Shown one piece after another: positions 51,497-59,539 of a stretch of 64,000 bases of DNA (its first letter is position 1; each line of letters opens with the position of its first letter). The notes below the pieces were generated by a model. It was not told the DNA's origin. It searched no databases and saw nothing but the letters and a program-made list of their open reading frames with translations. Position numbers and translations under genes: made by a program. This DNA comes from CAZWVI01 sp964637165 (lineage in GTDB: Bacteria; Planctomycetota; UBA1135). The DNA lies in NCBI GenBank assembly GCA_964637165.1, contig CAZWVI010000016.1:1-64000 (forward strand). The letters are read 5' to 3'.

Positions 51497-51537
51497 CCGG
51501 GGCGGTCAACTTTGTTGGCCGCCCCGGTTCTTTTTTG
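51497..51537 (+). terminator. Intrinsic terminator of the porin gene
   Basis: CCGGGGCGG (51497-51505) pairs with CCGCCCCGG (51519-51527), with a further CAA/TTG pairing inside the loop, and is followed by TTCTTTTTTG. It lies 22 bp after the stop. Its right arm and T-run also contain promoter elements for the next gene. Confidence 0.9.
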
Positions 51538-51543
51538 TATAAA
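51515..51543 (+). promoter_or_regulatory. Promoter embedded in the porin terminator
   Basis: TTGGCC (51515-51520), a 17-nt spacer made of the terminator's right arm and T-run, and TATAAA (51538-51543) form a promoter. Transcription would start near 51550, about 6 nt before the ATG of the phosphoesterase. The two elements thus share bases. Confidence 0.55.
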
Positions 51544-51555
51544 CACATTTTCCAA

Positions 51556-52518
51556 ATGAAAACTACTACTGCTTACCAGCCTTTAGTTCAAAGGCTATTC
51601 ACCGGAGAACTTGATTTGATTGGCGATGTCCACGGCGGCTTTGCGGCCTTGCAAGTATTACTTCGAAAGTTGGGCTACAACTCCGATGGAGAACACCCAA
51701 GTGGCCGTCGATTGGTTTTTCTAGGCGATTTAATTGACCGAGGTGAAGACAGCCCAGCGGTATTTGAGTTAGTTTCTAATTTGTGTGCTCACGAACTTGC
51801 GCAATGTGTTCTTGGTAATCACGAGTTGAATATTTTGATTAAGGAAGAGCGTCAAGGTGCCGAGTGGTTTTGGGGTGGCACACGAATTTTGAAAAACCAT
51901 GGTGGTTGTCTGCCCTATGCACCTTCAACCGCTAACCAACAGCAGAGCTTTATTAAGTTTGTTAGTGCTTTGCCAGTAGCTTTGGAGCGCGACGACTTGC
52001 GGGTGGTGCATGCTTGTTGGCACAACGAGTCAATAAATGCTTTGCGCGGCAAGAGTCATGGTGGTCTTGTTCATGATCAAATTAATCAGCAGTTACTTCC
52101 GTTGAAAAAAAATGCCCAGACCATAGTGGAGCGTTGTTTAATTGATCAAAATGATAATCCAATTAAAGTTGTGACAAGTGGCTTGGAAAAAATGGCGAAG
52201 AGTACGTTCTTTGCCGGTGGAAGGCCGCGCAAAACGGAACGCATTCCTTGGTGGGAAACTTACCGAGATCATCAAGCAGTGGTTTTTGGACACTATTGGC
52301 ACTCAAAGTCACCACTACAACGCTTGAGCAAAATCCCGTCACCGTTTCCTCTTCACCACCGCGCTAACACTCCGCTCGGCCCTCGCCACAACGCTTGGTG
52401 CATTGACTTTTCTAATGGCCACCGGAACGAAGAAAAAATTCGCCGACCTTGGCAACCCCAAACGGTTGCCGCCCTTGCGGCCTTGCGTTGGCCAGAACAA
52501 GAGGTGCTAAGTATTTAG
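51556..52518 (+). CDS. Calcineurin-like metallophosphoesterase
   Basis: This 320-residue protein belongs to the metallophosphoesterase superfamily, in the style of diadenosine-tetraphosphate hydrolases and PrpA/PrpE-type phosphatases. Metal-binding motifs are present in order: DLIGDVHGG, VFLGDLIDRGEDS, CVLGNHE, RVVHACWHNES and a later GHYWH that supplies the last His. The true start is ATG 51556; an in-frame TTG further upstream lies in the terminator. No signal peptide is present. It lies between the porin and the Deg9-like gene, each of which has its own signals, so it is probably a single-gene unit. The substrate is unknown. Confidence 0.84.
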   Translation: MKTTTAYQPLVQRLFTGELDLIGDVHGGFAALQVLLRKLGYNSDGEHPSGRRLVFLGDLIDRGEDSPAVFELVSNLCAHELAQCVLGNHELNILIKEERQGAEWFWGGTRILKNHGGCLPYAPSTANQQQSFIKFVSALPVALERDDLRVVHACWHNESINALRGKSHGGLVHDQINQQLLPLKKNAQTIVERCLIDQNDNPIKVVTSGLEKMAKSTFFAGGRPRKTERIPWWETYRDHQAVVFGHYWHSKSPLQRLSKIPSPFPLHHRANTPLGPRHNAWCIDFSNGHRNEEKIRRPWQPQTVAALAALRWPEQEVLSI

Positions 52519-52538
52519 GAAATTTTCTTGTGCGCAAT

Positions 52539-52544
52539 TAAACT
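52539..52544 (+). promoter_or_regulatory. -10 box of the Deg9-like gene, leaderless layout
   Basis: TAAACT is followed by six bases (GCGCGA) and the ATG. There is no Shine-Dalgarno. TTAGGA 18 nt upstream is a weak -35 candidate. Confidence 0.5.
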
Positions 52545-52550
52545 GCGCGA

Positions 52551-54098
52551 ATGTTTAACCTTGTACTGCTCGCTGGATTAACGACCTTAATTAGTCCTCC
52601 TCAATCAACATCCATTGATGTTGCTGCGCCGATTGAGTTGCCGCGCGAAAGTGTAGTAAAAGTGTTTGCCAAGGTGCGTTACCCAGATATATCACGCCCG
52701 TGGACCAAGCAATCAACCCAGGAGTCAACAGGGTCAGGGGTTATTCTTGACAATAATATTATTATTACCAATGCCCACGTGGTTAATTATGCAACGCGGC
52801 TACACGTCCAACCCTACGGAGCGGATGAACGCTTTGAAGTCGAAGTGGCTTTTGTCTCTTACTTAGATGACTTGGCAATTTTGACCCCCAAGGATGATGA
52901 TTTTTTTGCTTCCTTCCCGGGCACCTCACTCGACTCCACAATTCCTTTGCCTGGAACTAGTGTGACGGTAATTGGTTTTCCTAAAGGTGGCAACGAGCTT
53001 TCCACAACGGAAGGAATTGTTTCTCGTGTTGAGTACATGCGTCAATCAGGATTCAGGGGATTATCGATTCAAGTTGATGCCCCGATTAATTCTGGAAATT
53101 CGGGCGGCCCCGCTTTTGTTGGCAATAATGTGGCAGGAATTGCCTTTCAAAAAAGTGCTGCATCAGATTCTGATTCAATTGGTTATGTAATACCTGCAGA
53201 AACTGTTGTGCGTTTCATTGATGATTGTGCTGACGGCACTTTTAATGACTTGCCCCGCTTGCCCTTGCGTTGGTCGAAGGCTGAAAACCCTCAATTGCGT
53301 AAACGCGTCGGTATGAAAAAAGAGCAGAGTGGAGTTATTCTGGCCCCACGTTCTGGCTGGACCGAGGCGGAAACTGCCGTACAAAAATGGGATGTGTTGA
53401 CCGAAGTAAATGGTTATGCGGTTGATAACTTTGGAAAAATTGAATTGGAAAATGGTTTGAAGCTTGAATGGATTTACGCGCTTGCAAAAGCTCAAAATAT
53501 TTCTGAAGGGCTATCGTGTGTGTTGCTTAGAGAAGGTGTCAAAATAAATCACAAACTATTGCTTTACGATAAGTCCACCTTGCCACGTTTATTTGCCAAC
53601 GATAAAGGCAAATACCCTTCTTATTACATTTACGGACCAATGGTTTTAATTGAAGCTAGTGATTTGTTGATAGACAACATTGGCGGTGGCACTACCGCCA
53701 TGTTTACCGGCCTAGGGCACCCCTTGGCAGCGCGTATGTCGCAGCGGCCATTGCAGGATGGTGAACGGATTATTTTGGTTTCCGGGAAGTTGCTGGATCA
53801 CTCGATAAGCAAGGGTTACGAGCAAATGATGCTCCCAGTCATTGACTTGGTTAACGGTCGTCACCCATTAAACTTGCGGGAGTTAGTCGGGTGGTTGGAA
53901 AACAACGAAGACCAACAAGTTGTGTTTGAGTTTGATGCCAACAACTTAGCTGACCCAATGCATTCTAGGCGACCGGGAGTACAAGACATGGTCTTTGATC
54001 ACGCAGATGTTCTCGATGCGCGCGAAGAGATGCTTGAAGAAGCGGCTATCCGCCGCCACTATTCCAAAGATTTTGAATCGTTAATCTCCGAGGATTAA
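52551..54098 (+). CDS. Deg9/HtrA-like serine protease
   Basis: The 515-residue product begins with a probable short signal segment (MFNLVLLAGLTTLIS). The trypsin-like domain has the triad His in TNAHVV, Asp in YLDDLAIL and Ser in NSGNSGGPAF, so it should be active. After it come a first PDZ-like region (about 235-330) and then a long C-terminal part. The latter includes GHPLAARM, VNGRHPLNLRELVGWLENNEDQQVVFEFDAN and an acidic end (DVLDAREEMLEEAAIRRHYS). This layout resembles the plant DEG9/DEGP9 group, whose second PDZ domain is unlike that of DegP. It is probably periplasmic. It is convergent with rsfS, 21 bp apart. Confidence 0.8.
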   Translation: MFNLVLLAGLTTLISPPQSTSIDVAAPIELPRESVVKVFAKVRYPDISRPWTKQSTQESTGSGVILDNNIIITNAHVVNYATRLHVQPYGADERFEVEVAFVSYLDDLAILTPKDDDFFASFPGTSLDSTIPLPGTSVTVIGFPKGGNELSTTEGIVSRVEYMRQSGFRGLSIQVDAPINSGNSGGPAFVGNNVAGIAFQKSAASDSDSIGYVIPAETVVRFIDDCADGTFNDLPRLPLRWSKAENPQLRKRVGMKKEQSGVILAPRSGWTEAETAVQKWDVLTEVNGYAVDNFGKIELENGLKLEWIYALAKAQNISEGLSCVLLREGVKINHKLLLYDKSTLPRLFANDKGKYPSYYIYGPMVLIEASDLLIDNIGGGTTAMFTGLGHPLAARMSQRPLQDGERIILVSGKLLDHSISKGYEQMMLPVIDLVNGRHPLNLRELVGWLENNEDQQVVFEFDANNLADPMHSRRPGVQDMVFDHADVLDAREEMLEEAAIRRHYSKDFESLISED

Positions 54099-54119
54099 CT
54101 TTTACGATTTGATAGTTAA

Positions 54120-54497
54120 CTAAGCAACTGGGATGTCGACTTCGTTGGCGTCGCACCACAGGTTGTCAAGGTCGTAGAACTCACGCGCGTCAGCGGTGAG
54201 AATATGAACCACAACATTGTCGAAGTCGAGTAGTAACCACGGTGAGCGATGGTCGCCTTCGATGGTGCCTTTACGTGGGGCACCGGCTGCTTTGGCTGAC
54301 ACATTTAATGACTCAGCCATTCCGCGAGTTTGCCGCGGAGTTTGGGTTGTAACAATTACAAAGTAATCAGTTATGAAAAGCAGGTCCGCGACATCTAAGA
54401 CACGCACCTGCTCACCCTTGAGCTCCTCCGCAGCATGCGCTAGCACGGTAGCTAGCGCACACGCAGTCTCCTTCGAGTTGTTGGAGGAGTTGGTCAT
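54120..54497 (-). CDS. rsfS: Ribosome silencing factor RsfS
   Basis: RsfS binds ribosomal protein uL14 and blocks 30S-50S joining when nutrients are short. The 125-residue product has the central motif VLDVADLLFITDYFVIVTTQTPRQTRGMAESL and the C-terminal GDHRSPWLLLDFDNVVVHILTADAREFYDLDNLWCDA, with the conserved Trp and Tyr positions of the family. I use ATG 54497, leaving a 4-nt gap to the hppA stop; a TTG four codons upstream is also open. It is probably co-transcribed with hppA, an unusual neighbour, since rsfS is more often next to nadD. Confidence 0.92.
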   Translation of the reverse strand: MTNSSNNSKETACALATVLAHAAEELKGEQVRVLDVADLLFITDYFVIVTTQTPRQTRGMAESLNVSAKAAGAPRKGTIEGDHRSPWLLLDFDNVVVHILTADAREFYDLDNLWCDANEVDIPVA

Positions 54498-54501
54498 CGG
54501 T

Positions 54502-56526
54502 TTAGACAAAGAACGGAAGCAGCAACAAGCTAACTACCGACATTAGCTTAATCAGAATGTTTAGCGATGGGCCGGAAGTGTCCTTGAATGGATCACCAAC
54601 GGTGTCGCCAACAACTGCGGCCTTGTGAGGCTCAGATCCTTTGCCGCCGTGGTTGCCTTTTTCGATGTACTTTTTAGCGTTGTCCCATGCACCACCAGCG
54701 TTGGCCATGAAGATAGCCATCATTACGCCTGCGGCAAGCGAGCCAGCCAGAAGACCACCAAGCATTTGTACGCTGTACAGGCCGACCACGATTGGTGCGG
54801 CGATTGCCAGCAAGCCAGGAAGAACCATTTCACGAATCGATCCCTGAGTAGAAATCGAAACACATGCGGCGTAGTCAGGCTTGGCCGTTCCTTCAAGGAT
54901 TCCTGGAATTTCGCGGAATTGACGGCGAACTTCAGCAATCATTGAGAATGCTGCGCGACCAACGGCTTCCATGGTCATCGCACCGAACAAGAATGGCAAC
55001 ATTGCTCCGATTAGAAGGCCGATAACGACATCGGGCTGAGTAATTGAAAGGCTGAAACCATCTCCTAGCAAGATTCCAGCCTTCGTTCCGAAGGCCGAGA
55101 AGAATGCCAGTGAAGTCAGTGCAGCTGAGCCAATCGCAAAGCCTTTACCAATTGCGGCAGTGGTGTTACCAACAGCATCGAGTGCGTCGGTACGCTCGCG
55201 AACTTCCGGTGGTAGTTCAGCCATTTCTGCCATGCCACCAGCGTTATCAGCAACCGGTCCGTAAGCATCAACACCAAGTGATATTCCCAATGTTGAAAGC
55301 ATGCCAACCGCAGCTAGAGCGATTCCGTAAACGCCAGCCATTTCGTAGGCGACACCGATTGTTACACAGATAACTAATACCGGCAGAGCAGTTGACTTCA
55401 TGCCAACGCCTAAACCACCAATGATGTTCGTGGCCGCGCCAGTTTCTGATTGCTCGGCGATGCCTTGAACCGGCTTGCATTCGAATGCAGTGTAGTACTC
55501 GGTAATCTTTCCGATGACAACACCAGAGGCAAGTCCAACAGCAATTGTCCAGAACAAGTCCATGTCGTTTAGCGTGCCAAAATCAAGACCAGCCAAATTG
55601 GTGAGGTAGTAAGCAGCACCAACCAGAATGATTGATGCAATCATCAAACCGCGGAAAAGTGCCGAGTGAATTTTTTCCTCGTCCTCAGTCTTCACGAAGA
55701 AGGTACCGATGATCGAAGCAATGATGCCGACGCCAGCGATTGAAAGTGGCAGTGAAATTAAGCCAGCACCGCCGCCGATTGCAACTGCGCCAAGAGTCAT
55801 GGCTGCGATAATTGAACCAACGTAGGATTCGAAAAGGTCAGCGCCCATTCCAGCAACATCGCCAACGTTGTCGCCAACGTTATCAGCAATAGTCGCAGGG
55901 TTGCGTGGATCGTCTTCTGGGATTCCAGCTTCAACCTTGCCTACCAGGTCAGCGCCAACGTCAGCAGCTTTGGTGTAAATACCACCGCCAACACGAGCGA
56001 ACAATGCGATTGAAGATGCACCGAAACTGAATCCAAGAACCTTTTGTAGGCCAAGTTCAGTTACGCCGTGCAGATGGACGAATAGTGCGACACCGAGAAC
56101 TCCAAGGCCCACAACGGTTAGACCCATTACGGTACCGGAGCTAAAGGCCACGGTAAGTGCTGGGGCCAAGCCCTTGCGCGCAGCTTCGGTGGTGCGAACC
56201 GCGGCGCGGGTTGCGGTGTACATGCCAATCCAGCCAGCGAGGGCGGAGGCAAAAGCACCAGCAAGGAAGGCAATCATGGTGTCCATTCCGCCGCCCATGT
56301 CGTCACCTAGGGCGAAGAGAGCAGCTGCGACAATTACCACGAAAATGGCAAGTACGCGGTACTCAGTGCGGAGGAAGGCCATTGCACCTTCTTGGATTGC
56401 GCTTGCAAGGTCTTGCATGCGGTCATTGCCAGGTGAGCAGGACATCACCTTGCGTTGGAAGAGGAGGGCACCAAGTAGCGCGAGGCCGGCACCGATCCAT
56501 GGGAGGTTGTTGAGGATTAGTTCCAT
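54502..56526 (-). CDS. hppA: K+-dependent-type membrane pyrophosphatase
   Basis: This enzyme couples pyrophosphate hydrolysis to H+ or Na+ pumping across the inner membrane. The 674-residue product has about 15-16 hydrophobic segments and the signature loops: DVGADLVGKVE (189-199) and DNVGDNVGDVAGMGADLFE (215-233), which bind Mg-pyrophosphate, and a C-terminal GDTVGDPFKDTSGPSLNILIK. At the position that distinguishes the two subclasses it reads GNTTAAIGKG (453-462), with Ala rather than Lys, which fits the K+-dependent group. Whether H+ or Na+ is pumped cannot be told. It follows a leader with an inverted repeat and precedes rsfS. Planctomycetes commonly encode one. Confidence 0.95.
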   Translation of the reverse strand: MELILNNLPWIGAGLALLGALLFQRKVMSCSPGNDRMQDLASAIQEGAMAFLRTEYRVLAIFVVIVAAALFALGDDMGGGMDTMIAFLAGAFASALAGWIGMYTATRAAVRTTEAARKGLAPALTVAFSSGTVMGLTVVGLGVLGVALFVHLHGVTELGLQKVLGFSFGASSIALFARVGGGIYTKAADVGADLVGKVEAGIPEDDPRNPATIADNVGDNVGDVAGMGADLFESYVGSIIAAMTLGAVAIGGGAGLISLPLSIAGVGIIASIIGTFFVKTEDEEKIHSALFRGLMIASIILVGAAYYLTNLAGLDFGTLNDMDLFWTIAVGLASGVVIGKITEYYTAFECKPVQGIAEQSETGAATNIIGGLGVGMKSTALPVLVICVTIGVAYEMAGVYGIALAAVGMLSTLGISLGVDAYGPVADNAGGMAEMAELPPEVRERTDALDAVGNTTAAIGKGFAIGSAALTSLAFFSAFGTKAGILLGDGFSLSITQPDVVIGLLIGAMLPFLFGAMTMEAVGRAAFSMIAEVRRQFREIPGILEGTAKPDYAACVSISTQGSIREMVLPGLLAIAAPIVVGLYSVQMLGGLLAGSLAAGVMMAIFMANAGGAWDNAKKYIEKGNHGGKGSEPHKAAVVGDTVGDPFKDTSGPSLNILIKLMSVVSLLLLPFFV

Positions 56527-56589
56527 CTTTGTCTTTATGGGGGTACAACGCTCCCCACAATTTGTAGGGTTTGGCGTTGGAATTTAGCC

Positions 56590-56619
56590 ACGCATTGTAC
56601 CGTTATTTGGTCAATGCGT
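56590..56619. repeat. Inverted repeat between dedA and hppA
   Basis: ACGCATTG (56590-56597) and CAATGCGT (56612-56619) form a perfect 8-bp inverted repeat. ACC and GGT inside it extend the stem to 11 bp with one bulged T and a 7-nt loop. There is no T-run, so a terminator is not supported. It lies 64 bp before the hppA start and could be an operator or leader hairpin. Confidence 0.55.
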
Positions 56620-56628
56620 TGTCTTCAA

Positions 56629-57297
56629 TTAATCGTCAGCCGAGTCACCTAATTCATGCTCTTTTTGCAGCCTTCTAGTGCGAAGATTTATTAGGTGTTT
56701 TAGGCGTAAACGGCGCTTGCGACCAGAGTTCCAAAGCATGAATGCGAGCACTCCGCCGCCGAAAATGGCGAGTGGAATTTCAAATTTTCTGATTAGCGCA
56801 ATTGCCTGGTCAAGGTTTTCAGAGAAGACCTTGCCAATCCACACCGAAATTGGCACGGTTAGGAGGGCTCCAATTGAATCTAGCACCAGAAAGCGCAAGT
56901 AGCTCATGCGTAGGTTGCCAGCAACGAAATAGGCGACCATGCGAAAGCCTGGGATAAAGCGTGCGATGAAAACCGCCTTGGTGCCCTCGCGGCGGAAGCG
57001 ACGGTTGAAGCGCGCGCGTTGCTTGAGACCCATATGGCGACGAAGCAGGGGCCATTCGTAAACCCTTTCCCCAACGTTCCTTCCGAGCACATAGATGAGC
57101 GAGTCGCCAAGCAAAATGCCAAGCCAGCACCAAATAAGCGCTTCTTCGTAGAGCAGTTCACCCTTGGCAACAAAGTAGCCACAGCCCAAAATAATGATTT
57201 CCTCCGACCAAGGTGGCAGGCCAAGACCGCATAAAACTAGCAATCCAAGGGCCCATATGCCTGGGCTTTGCGCTAGGAGGTCAAGGATTTCAGTCAC
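56629..57297 (-). CDS. DedA family membrane protein
   Basis: The 222-residue protein belongs to the DedA (SNARE-associated, VTT domain) family, whose members help move lipid carriers such as undecaprenyl phosphate and phosphatidylethanolamine across the inner membrane. Characteristic features are LPPWSEEIIILGCGYFVAKGEL near the start, ILLGDSLIYVLGRNVGERV, the FIARFIPGFRMVAYFVAGNLRMSYLRF segment with its key Arg residues, and five or six hydrophobic stretches. The start is GTG 57297, with TAGAAT exactly 6 nt upstream. A link to the cell-envelope or polysaccharide genes is plausible if it recycles undecaprenyl phosphate. Confidence 0.9.
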   Translation of the reverse strand: MTEILDLLAQSPGIWALGLLVLCGLGLPPWSEEIIILGCGYFVAKGELLYEEALIWCWLGILLGDSLIYVLGRNVGERVYEWPLLRRHMGLKQRARFNRRFRREGTKAVFIARFIPGFRMVAYFVAGNLRMSYLRFLVLDSIGALLTVPISVWIGKVFSENLDQAIALIRKFEIPLAIFGGGVLAFMLWNSGRKRRLRLKHLINLRTRRLQKEHELGDSADD

Positions 57298-57303
57298 AGG
57301 TAG

Positions 57304-57309
57304 ATTCTA
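57304..57309 (-). promoter_or_regulatory. -10 box of the DedA gene, leaderless layout
   Basis: On the minus strand TAGAAT is followed by six bases and the GTG start codon. No Shine-Dalgarno fits. A 6-bp hairpin (TGACCC at 57317-57322 with GGGTCA at 57331-57336) lies just upstream, after the end of the ABC operon. Confidence 0.5.
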
Positions 57310-57338
57310 AAGATTCTGACCCCAAATGGTGGGTCATG

Positions 57339-57950
57339 TTAGTGAGGTCGCTTCGCTACGTCGGCGTAAACCGCCAGCGCACGCCAACTTTGGTTCATGA
57401 TCGCGCGCCGCTGGTTTAGGTCAGCCTGAAGGTACTCCACGTATTTATTTGCATCCTGCCCGCGATGCCCGCCAACGGCAAGGAGAATAGAGAGCGGTTC
57501 TGGCAATGGTTCAACAAGTGTTACGCCTTGTTCACTCAGTGTTTCACGCAACGGGAGGTAGCGCATGCCGTAAATGATTACCGCTTCAGATAGCGCCGGA
57601 TAAGGGTCGGGCATCCAGGAAAAGGATGCATAAAGTTGAGTTAGCGAGTTGCTGACCTGAGAAAGTTGCTTGCCACTATCTTGATTGAGATGTGGGGCGG
57701 TGTTGCTGATTGCAATTTGGTGGGCCAAGGTTGGCAACCACGAACTTGCCTCAGTTGGTGAATACTTGCTTAAATCCTTAACGCTGGCAATTGCAGCAAG
57801 ATTGTCGCCGCGCCAAATTGCATCAAAGAGGTGGCGTTGAGCGGACCATGATTTTAATGTGTTGCCGATTTCGCTGCCTAATAAATGCGGCCCACCGGGG
57901 ATTGGTGCCACTACTAAGGCGATGAGAAGGATTGCCAAAGCTTGTCGCAA
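57339..57950 (-). CDS. Exported protein of unknown function, ABC operon
   Basis: The 203-residue product starts with a signal peptide (MRQALAILLIALVVAPIPGG). The rest is a mostly helical, polar region with no motif that I recognise. It may be exported or anchored by an uncleaved signal. The TTG start follows the permease stop with no intervening base (57951 ends and 57950 begins), so coupling to the ABC transporter genes is very likely. It ends with a weak hairpin downstream. A substrate-binding or accessory role for the transporter is possible, but the sequence does not resemble known binding proteins. Confidence 0.5.
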   Translation of the reverse strand: MRQALAILLIALVVAPIPGGPHLLGSEIGNTLKSWSAQRHLFDAIWRGDNLAAIASVKDLSKYSPTEASSWLPTLAHQIAISNTAPHLNQDSGKQLSQVSNSLTQLYASFSWMPDPYPALSEAVIIYGMRYLPLRETLSEQGVTLVEPLPEPLSILLAVGGHRGQDANKYVEYLQADLNQRRAIMNQSWRALAVYADVAKRPH

Positions 57951-58877
57951 TTACTCAGCCTCCCATGATCTGCATCGTGTGCTTGCCGCCAAGGCAAACA
58001 TCCCGAATATTAGCCATTGCAAAATATCAAGGCTCGAAGATTGGCCGACGCGTAATTCGAAGTTGAGTCCAACCGCATAGAGGCCGCTTAAGTCGGGTAA
58101 AACAACTGGCAATTCCCAAAGCCCAAGTGAAGCAATCGAGAGGCTAGCGAGGCTGGCAAGGAAGGCGCGGATTTTTAGGCGCACAAAGAGTAGATTTAAG
58201 CCAAAAATTGAAATGAATAATACCCACTGTAGAAAGAGCAATAAAAAGTAATTATTAAATGCTGGTACCGGCACCGCGACTCGGGCAAATTCAGCATTGA
58301 CCCGTGCGCCGCTTGGAAGTTCCAGCAGGGCTTGACCTAGTTTTAACTCTTCGGCAGTTAGCTTGCGCACGAATTTTTCACCAGGCGTAAAACCGTGGTC
58401 ATCATCAGTTAAGTAATCCCACTCAATCAATAATGAAAGTTGACTGTTGCTTGGCAGAGAACCTCCGAGGTGTTTTAGTAAACAATGATTATCTTTTTGC
58501 GCAACGATTAGCGGATGAAGCGCGCTTGGTGAATTTGCATAAGTTGGCGAGTTGCTTAGTTTGCTGAAAATAGCTGGCGCGCAACTGATTATTAAAAATA
58601 AAGCGCAAGCAAGAATTGCCGCGCAGAATTCGGCAAGCGGTAATCGCCAAGCATTTGGGTTGCGTAAACGCTCTTCCAGAAGCCAACCACTGCGGCGCCT
58701 TTGCTCGGCTAACCCGGCGAAACGGAATAACAGCAGGATCGGTGCGCCAGATGCCCAGGCAAGATAATCTCCGTGGTGTTGGATTATTAGTCCACCGGCA
58801 CCTATCCATAGCAATAAACCAATCGTTGGCCATGGCCATAGCGCCTGAATAAGGGCAGCGCGAATTAGCCGGTGCAT
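57951..58877 (-). CDS. ABC-2-like permease, divergent
   Basis: The 308-residue protein has about six hydrophobic segments (about 12-36, 43-56, 82-102, 200-225, 230-250 and near the C-terminus) around a polar region of about 100 residues. This suggests an ABC-2-type permease with an external domain, as in exporters of the NatB/CcmB style. No permease signature motif can be claimed. The start overlaps the end of the ATPase gene by 13 nt, which supports the assignment as the membrane partner. Its stop directly abuts the next start, so the three genes form one tightly packed transcript. Confidence 0.55.
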   Translation of the reverse strand: MHRLIRAALIQALWPWPTIGLLLWIGAGGLIIQHHGDYLAWASGAPILLLFRFAGLAEQRRRSGWLLEERLRNPNAWRLPLAEFCAAILACALFLIISCAPAIFSKLSNSPTYANSPSALHPLIVAQKDNHCLLKHLGGSLPSNSQLSLLIEWDYLTDDDHGFTPGEKFVRKLTAEELKLGQALLELPSGARVNAEFARVAVPVPAFNNYFLLLFLQWVLFISIFGLNLLFVRLKIRAFLASLASLSIASLGLWELPVVLPDLSGLYAVGLNFELRVGQSSSLDILQWLIFGMFALAASTRCRSWEAE

Positions 58878-59482
58878 AGCTCCTCTAAGTTGAAGTGGCG
58901 TTGAGCAAATTCAAGGCTTGGTGCAAGCGGTGGAGCGAGGATTAACCCGTTAATGTTGGGTGCGGCTAATGCTCGACCAAGTAATGCTAAGCCATCTGGA
59001 TCCAAGGCTGTATGCGGCTCATCTAATATCACCAATTGCGGTTGGTTAAGCCAGGTGCGCGCCAAATTTAACCGTTGTTGCCATCCACGCGACAGCGTGC
59101 GAATTTTTTTATTTGCATATTGATTGAGGACAAATAATTCTAAAGCTTCTTGTGCGCAATTTCTTTGTTGGCGATGGGCGACACCGCTAAGTGCCGCAAG
59201 TTGTTCCAAATAATCTTGGCATTCAAGATCCAATGGGAAGCGTGGGTCTTGTGGGCAGTAAGCGACCTGGCCGGTTGTGGTGATGCTTCCGTCACTTATT
59301 TTTATTAATTTGCAAATCGCTAAGCCTAGTGAAGTTTTGCCACTTCCGTTATTGCCGACGCAGGCGACTACTTCGCCTTGTGAAATTGTAAGTTGAAGAT
59401 TTGAAAATAAACACTTGTCTCCGCGAACCAACTTAAGTTGGTGAATGTGCAAGGCTGTTGGGCTTGATTCTGCGTTAGACAT
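58865..59482 (-). CDS. ABC transporter ATP-binding protein
   Basis: This 205-residue ATPase, from ATG 59482, has a Walker A motif GNNGSGKTS, a Q-loop AYCPQDPRF, a degenerate signature LSRGWQQRLNLAR (LSGGQ changed to LSRGW), and Walker B LVILDEPHTALD. The length is typical of small CcmA-like or lipoprotein-exporter-like subunits. A frame open further upstream would overlap the FHA gene, so the internal ATG is better. It heads a three-gene operon with the permease and the exported protein. The H-loop His is not obvious near the C-terminus (ILAPPLAPSLEF), which might reduce activity. The cargo is unknown. Confidence 0.82.
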   Translation of the reverse strand: MSNAESSPTALHIHQLKLVRGDKCLFSNLQLTISQGEVVACVGNNGSGKTSLGLAICKLIKISDGSITTTGQVAYCPQDPRFPLDLECQDYLEQLAALSGVAHRQQRNCAQEALELFVLNQYANKKIRTLSRGWQQRLNLARTWLNQPQLVILDEPHTALDPDGLALLGRALAAPNINGLILAPPLAPSLEFAQRHFNLEELCTG

Positions 59483-59525
59483 TGCGCGATTGGGAGGGGT
59501 TCTCAACTTGGCGTTGGCGGGGATA

Positions 59526-59539
59526 GGATACGGGTATCC
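59526..59539. repeat. Short inverted repeat before the FHA gene
   Basis: GGATAC and GTATCC are separated by GG and end at the base before the ATG of the FHA gene. TAGGAT overlaps its left half. It lies in the 57 bp between the divergent FHA and ABC genes and might be an operator for one or both. Confidence 0.4.
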
